Of a stretch of DNA of 64,000 bases, positions 60,985-64,000 are shown in pieces. A program made the position numbers and the translations under genes. The notes under the pieces were generated by a model. The model was not told where the DNA came from. It worked only from the letters and a program-made list of their open reading frames with translations, and ran no database searches. The stretch comes from Trichuris trichiura (Eukaryota; Nematoda; Enoplea; Trichinellida; Trichuridae). How positions within the stretch are numbered: the first letter of the stretch is position 1; every line of letters starts with the position of its first letter. The stretch covers positions 3,906,001-3,970,000 of the forward strand of contig JBAJFE010000005.1 in NCBI GenBank assembly GCA_037903355.1, read 5' to 3'.

Positions 60985-61112
60985 TCGCAAATCACATTCA
61001 TTTTAAAACCGCTGAAGACGGGTCACGACTGACCTGAAAGCCCCGGAGATTAAATGTCTTACTGTGCATTTAACGGTGCATACATTCCGTAAAAAAGACA
61101 TAGTTCATTATG
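60985..61112. repeat. Right terminal repeat of the Penelope-like element
   Basis: Inverted partner of 57966-58095; contains CCGCTGAAGACGGGTCACG and CCCCGGAGATTAAATG. Confidence 0.8.
61012..61047 (+). ncRNA. Hammerhead-ribozyme-like motif in the right terminal repeat
   Basis: Plus strand: CCG, CTGAAGA, stem II CGGGTC...GACCTG, AAAG, CCC, CGG. CATTTTAA upstream can also pair with TTAAATG downstream to extend stem I. The expected U before the cleavage base is C here, so cleavage may be weak. Confidence 0.55.
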
Positions 61113-61374
61113 AAAACTTACAGTCCCGTACCAAGAGACCACATCTTCAAAAGGACAAACCTTATCAATTAGTTCAGAAAACTAAGTCCGTTCAGAGAAA
61201 CTATTAACGCAGTATAGCCCTCATTTTAATTAGTAGTGCCTGCACGGGAACAAAGGATAGGAAACGAAACTGCTCAGTTAAAGGAGTTCGATAAACAAGA
61301 TTTTCTAAATTTTTTTCAATGTGAAAATTGTTCATATAAAAAGAGTAGCTGTGGAGTACAGCTAAACGTTCAGG
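61113..61374. other. Spacer between Penelope-like element and PLTR-like repeat
   Basis: AT-rich, no feature recognised; the 64-codon frame at 61236-61430 runs into the next repeat and has no support. Confidence 0.35.
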
Positions 61375-61665
61375 CAGTTAGTGCTGCCGCTGTCGTGGAA
61401 GGTCGGTTGGGTGCTCGCCGCGAAGTCTGACTGACTAGGTGGGACCAAGGCCTGACGGGTCAAGATGGACCTGACGGCTGAGGTCCCCGCCAAGGACGGT
61501 CGGATGGAGCGGCTTGCTAACATAATGACCGACCCGACGGACGGCAGGCACAACGCTGACGACGGGCCCAGGTGAAGCTCGAAAGCCTCGCTATTTAACG
61601 TTTTGGAAGTAAACGTTAATTTAACAAAACGGGTTGCTAAACCGCAAAATCGTTACGTTCAGCAG
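61375..61665 (+). repeat. Hammerhead-bearing GC-rich repeat, copy A
   Basis: A roughly 290-bp GC-rich repeat begins near GTGCTGCCGCTGTCGTGGAA, contains GGTCAAGATGGACCTGACGG and ends near CAAAATCGTTAC. It matches copy B (62858-63165, inverted) and copy C (63655-64000, in two inverted parts). The hammerhead-like core is at 61552-61595. It resembles a Penelope-type or retrozyme-like terminal repeat. Confidence 0.75.
61552..61595 (+). ncRNA. Hammerhead-ribozyme-like motif (copy A)
   Basis: Plus strand: CTGACGA, stem II CGGGC...GCTCG with one G-U pair, then AAAG, CCTC, GCTA. The core is canonical. Either a minimal or a three-base-pair helix III (AGC/GCT) can be drawn. Stem I pairing is weak. Confidence 0.55.
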
Positions 61666-62456
61666 CATCCATATTTGCAAAAATGAATAAATTGCAATTA
61701 AACAACTTAAGATTTAAAGGTGCACAAAACTTACAAAAAACAAAGTGAGGGAGCCGCTAAACCGTCTTGCGAACTATCTTAAAGGGCGCTCCCATTAGAA
61801 TCTTTCAATCAGATAAAGGGATGTTAAACAGCAGTGTTCAACGAAGCAGTTTGATTTGCATTACTGACAGCAAATATTCTACAATGTCAACTGACGGCGG
61901 AATTGTCGACTTGCAGACAGACGAGATGGAACATGTTAGGACGGAATTGCAGGATATTTGATTGTAAAACGAGCGCATTTCTGATTGCACTGTCTCTTCT
62001 AGGTGTTTCGTTACTACGCATGCACGTTTTGGCAATAAACTCCTACATCATCCTTCCATAGACAGCTTTCTCACGCAACTAAAAACACACTAACTAACAA
62101 AAAGGGAGACACTGGTGTTTACCATTCAGCAAAAAAATAACTCTGCTGCACTGTTGTAAAGAACACTGTATTCATGCTGAAAGCTCAGAACAGAAAATAT
62201 ACGTTCAGTTGGTTCTCGTTCAATGCTCTCATTAGGTGTTTGAAAATATTGTCATATAAACCGTTCCCAGTATCTCAATTTGTTCTAACCATGCAAGATT
62301 GCTCAAAAGCAACAACTCCACCCGTGGGCAAAGCATAGTAATTAAAAGAGATTAACCTCAGTCATATACACATGCGTCCACCTGCACTTAATTCAAACGA
62401 ACATTGAAATAAAAATGAGCACGGAACGAATCTCATCCATCAGCTAACAGCCAGCC
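61666..62456. other. AT-rich stretch upstream of a small secreted-protein candidate
   Basis: Short overlapping frames at 61767-62035 on both strands have no support. The last part may hold the promoter for 62457. Confidence 0.35.
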
Positions 62457-62666
62457 ATGAAGTTTCTCCTCGTTGCCCTAATTCTCCCGTCAGTAATCTT
62501 CGCTAAAACTTTGGTTGATAAAGCCAAAAACTTCGTTGGAGATGCTACAGGCAAAACGGAAAAAGAGACACAACTAACTCTCAAAAAGGTTAGCAAACTG
62601 TTCAGTACTCAAGAAAATTTTACAACTGATTTGCATGCCAGTAAATGCAAATATGAAGGAAGTTAA
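62457..62666 (+). CDS. Small putative secreted protein
   Basis: The 69-residue frame opens with a clear signal peptide (MKFLLVALILPSVIFA) followed by a Lys/Thr-rich, helix-prone mature region (KTLVDKAKNFVGDATGKTEK, LTLKKVSKLFSTQ) with one Cys near the end. The stop is TAA at 62664-62666. It could be the first exon of a longer gene, but a (TTA)n tract and repeats follow. Function unknown. Confidence 0.45.
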   Translation: MKFLLVALILPSVIFAKTLVDKAKNFVGDATGKTEKETQLTLKKVSKLFSTQENFTTDLHASKCKYEGS

Positions 62667-62753
62667 AATTCAAGTTAACTTCTTATTAAACTTCCAACAA
62701 ACGTTTAAACAACTTTCCACGCTAACCAAGTTGCCTAGCAAAAGGGAACGTTT

Positions 62754-62754
62754 A

Positions 62755-62847
<93 letters not shown>
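62754..62847. repeat. (TTA)n microsatellite, about 31 units
   Basis: Uninterrupted TTA/ATT repeat directly preceding GC-rich repeat copy B. Poly-Tyr and poly-Ile frames across it are artefacts. Confidence 0.97.
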
Positions 62848-62857
62848 CTTTTTTCTT

Positions 62858-63165
62858 TTTTCGTAACGGGTTTTTTAAAATTTTTTAAATCTAAAATTTC
62901 CGCGGGATTTTTCAGCCCGTTGTTCATTAAACGTTTATTCAAAAAAACGTTTTACGGGGCTTTCGGGTCTTCGCTTGACCCGTCATCAGCGTAAGTTGTA
63001 CCGCCCGTCGGGTCGGTCTTTATGGTTGCAAGCCGCATCATCCCACCAACTTTGGCAGAGACCTACTGCCGCCAGCTCTATCTTGAGCCGTCAGGTTTCG
63101 GTCCCGCCTAGTCAGTCAGACGGCGCAGCGAGCTTCCAACCGACCTTCCACGACGGCGGCACACG
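62858..63165 (-). repeat. Hammerhead-bearing GC-rich repeat, copy B
   Basis: Reverse-complement match to copy A, from CGTAACGGG at the (TTA)n side to GACGGCGGCAC. Contains a canonical hammerhead core at 62955-62995. Confidence 0.75.
62955..62995 (-). ncRNA. Hammerhead-ribozyme-like motif (copy B), canonical core
   Basis: Minus strand: TTACG, CTGATGA, stem II CGGGTC...GACCCG, then AAAG, CCC, CGTAA. CTGATGA and GAAA are the textbook core, and stem I TTACG/CGTAA is perfect over five pairs. The base before the cleavage position is C instead of U, which would lower activity. Confidence 0.6.
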
Positions 63166-63369
63166 AACAAAATCATTATTACTATTATTATTCATCTTAG
63201 GCGTATTAAGGAGGCTCTCTACATCCAGAGCAACTCTACTATTAATCGCGACAATGGTGTGGAGGTTAGTGAAGTATGGGCTGCGCCGATTAATAAATTC
63301 CAATGCTGCGCCCTACCCAACTAATCAAACACCTATTGTACCCATGCGCTATGCCCCTTACCGAATAAA

Positions 63370-63540
63370 CACCTTCTCCCCAACATTGCTGACGACGGAA
63401 CACGAGCAGTTCCAAAACGTACGGTATACAAATTGTTCTGTATTTTCTCTTACAATTTGCTCATCCATCCGTTGGTAGGGCACTTTGAAGTTTACTTACA
63501 GATACATCCAACAGGCCAAACCCGTGAACCAGAGGAACAG
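63370..63540 (+). repeat. Dispersed CCGTTGGTAGGGCA repeat copy next to (TTA)n
   Basis: Contains a degenerate hammerhead-like core (GCTGACGA CGGAAC...GTTCC AAAAC, 63388-63418), then TTGTTCTGTATTTTCTCTTA and CATCCGTTGGTAGGGCAC. Ends at the (TTA)n tract. Best match is the copy at 33880-34020. Confidence 0.7.
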
Positions 63541-63541
63541 C

Positions 63542-63617
<76 letters not shown>

Positions 63618-63618
63618 T
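63542..63618. repeat. (TTA)n microsatellite, about 25 units
   Basis: Separates the dispersed repeat from copy C of the GC-rich repeat. Same arrangement as at 62754-62847. Confidence 0.97.
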
Positions 63619-63654
63619 TATTTTTCCTCTTCGTCGCTTCAGGTGCGTTATTCT

Positions 63655-64000
63655 CAGTAACGATTTTGCGGCTTAGCAACCCGTTCGTTAAATTAACGTT
63701 TATTTTTGAACGTCAACTCGCAGAGCTATCGGGCCTCACCTGGGCCCGTCGTCAGCGCTGTGCCTGCCACCCATCCGGTCGGTCATTATGTTAGCAAGCC
63801 GGCTAAAATAGACGGATATATCGTTTGCTTATTCTTTGTCGCTCATAGTTAGTGTTGCCGCCGTCGTGGAAGGTCGGCTTGGGTGCTCACCGCGAAGTCT
63901 GACTGGCTAGGTTGGACCAAGGCCCGACGGGTCAAGATGGACCTGACGGCTGAAGTCACCGCCAAGGTCGGTCGGACGGAGCATCTTGCTAACATAATGA
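63655..64000. repeat. Hammerhead-bearing GC-rich repeat, copy C (runs off the window)
   Basis: The part 63655-63800 matches the reverse complement of 61520-61665. The part 63850-64000 matches 61378-61530 in the plus direction, so copy C is a head-to-head composite. The hammerhead-like core at 63723-63760 (minus) has GATA in place of GAAA. Confidence 0.75.
63723..63760 (-). ncRNA. Hammerhead-ribozyme-like motif (copy C), one core change
   Basis: Minus strand: GCG, CTGACGA, stem II CGGGCC...GGCCCG, then ATAG, CTC, TGC. Stem II is perfect over six pairs. GAAA has become GATA, which should impair cleavage. Confidence 0.5.

Larger units (their letters stand above)
57966..61112 (+). mobile_element. 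Penelope-like retroelement with inverted terminal repeats and a nested transposon
   Basis: About 130-bp inverted repeats flank the element (57966-58095 and 60985-61112), both containing a hammerhead-like core. Between them are reverse-transcriptase blocks and a GIY-YIG endonuclease region in the Penelope order. A 966-bp DNA transposon splits the reverse transcriptase at 58555-59520. The element carries a frameshift and stops and is not functional as it stands. Confidence 0.85.

Noticed and set aside
62635..62994. Long frame with about 30 consecutive Tyr codons
   Set aside because: It is the translation of the (TTA)n microsatellite and flanking repeat, not a protein.
63433..63679. Poly-Leu, poly-Ile and poly-Tyr frames on both strands
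   Set aside because: All arise from the (TTA)n tract at 63542-63618.
1..64000. tRNA, rRNA or spliced-leader RNA genes
   Set aside because: I looked for box-B-like GTTCGAATCC and other familiar landmarks and found none convincing; a covariance scan would be needed to exclude them.

Overview
The window is nuclear DNA from a small-genome metazoan, most likely a nematode. Introns are mostly 45-70 nt with GT-AG borders and many exons are short. There are no bacterial signals, and the genes are animal-specific: a discoidin-domain receptor kinase, and an acetylcholinesterase with a tryptophan-rich tetramerisation tail. A clade I nematode such as Trichuris or Trichinella is my best guess. That is inference and rests on no database search.

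Positions 1-31100 are gene-dense and somewhat GC-richer. I reassembled six conserved genes exon by exon, and intron phases are consistent throughout each. They are a DDR-type receptor tyrosine kinase (+, 2814-6786), a GPCPD1-type glycerophosphodiesterase with an N-terminal CBM20 (-, 8589-12169), a PCID2/Thp1-like TREX-2 subunit (-, 12713-14477), a USP36/42-like deubiquitinase (+, 15364-20781), an acetylcholinesterase of the T type (-, 21209-25394) and an HBS1-like translational GTPase (-, 28468-31099). PCID2 and USP36 are divergent and share an 886-bp intergenic region. USP36 and AChE converge. A possible two-exon small gene lies at 7116-7641.

Positions 31100-64000 are AT-rich and dominated by mobile elements in several layers. 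A Tigger/pogo-like element (35153-36739) carries a solo LTR inside it (35503-35907). Next come a hAT-like non-autonomous element (37131-37810), a decayed BovB/RTE-like reverse transcriptase (39424-39900), a 137-bp satellite with palindromic cores (about 39950-41230) and a complete-length but frameshifted mariner (45432-46733). A Penelope-like element with inverted terminal repeats (57966-61112) is split by a 966-bp TA-flanked DNA transposon. Several short repeats carrying (TTA)n tracts occupy the right end.

The most notable unifying signal in this half is a hammerhead-ribozyme-like core (CTGANGA, then a short hairpin, then GAAA). It occurs at least nine times, on both strands, in the Penelope-like termini and in dispersed relatives. 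Between the elements lie short, phase-consistent exon chains of unrecognised genes at 31411-32375, 44027-47141 (-) and 49342-50209. One of these has an inverted paralogous exon at 34381-34497 with an in-frame stop. Two small signal-peptide proteins (52407-52568 and 62457-62666) and a twin CX3C exon (53795-53917) are also visible.
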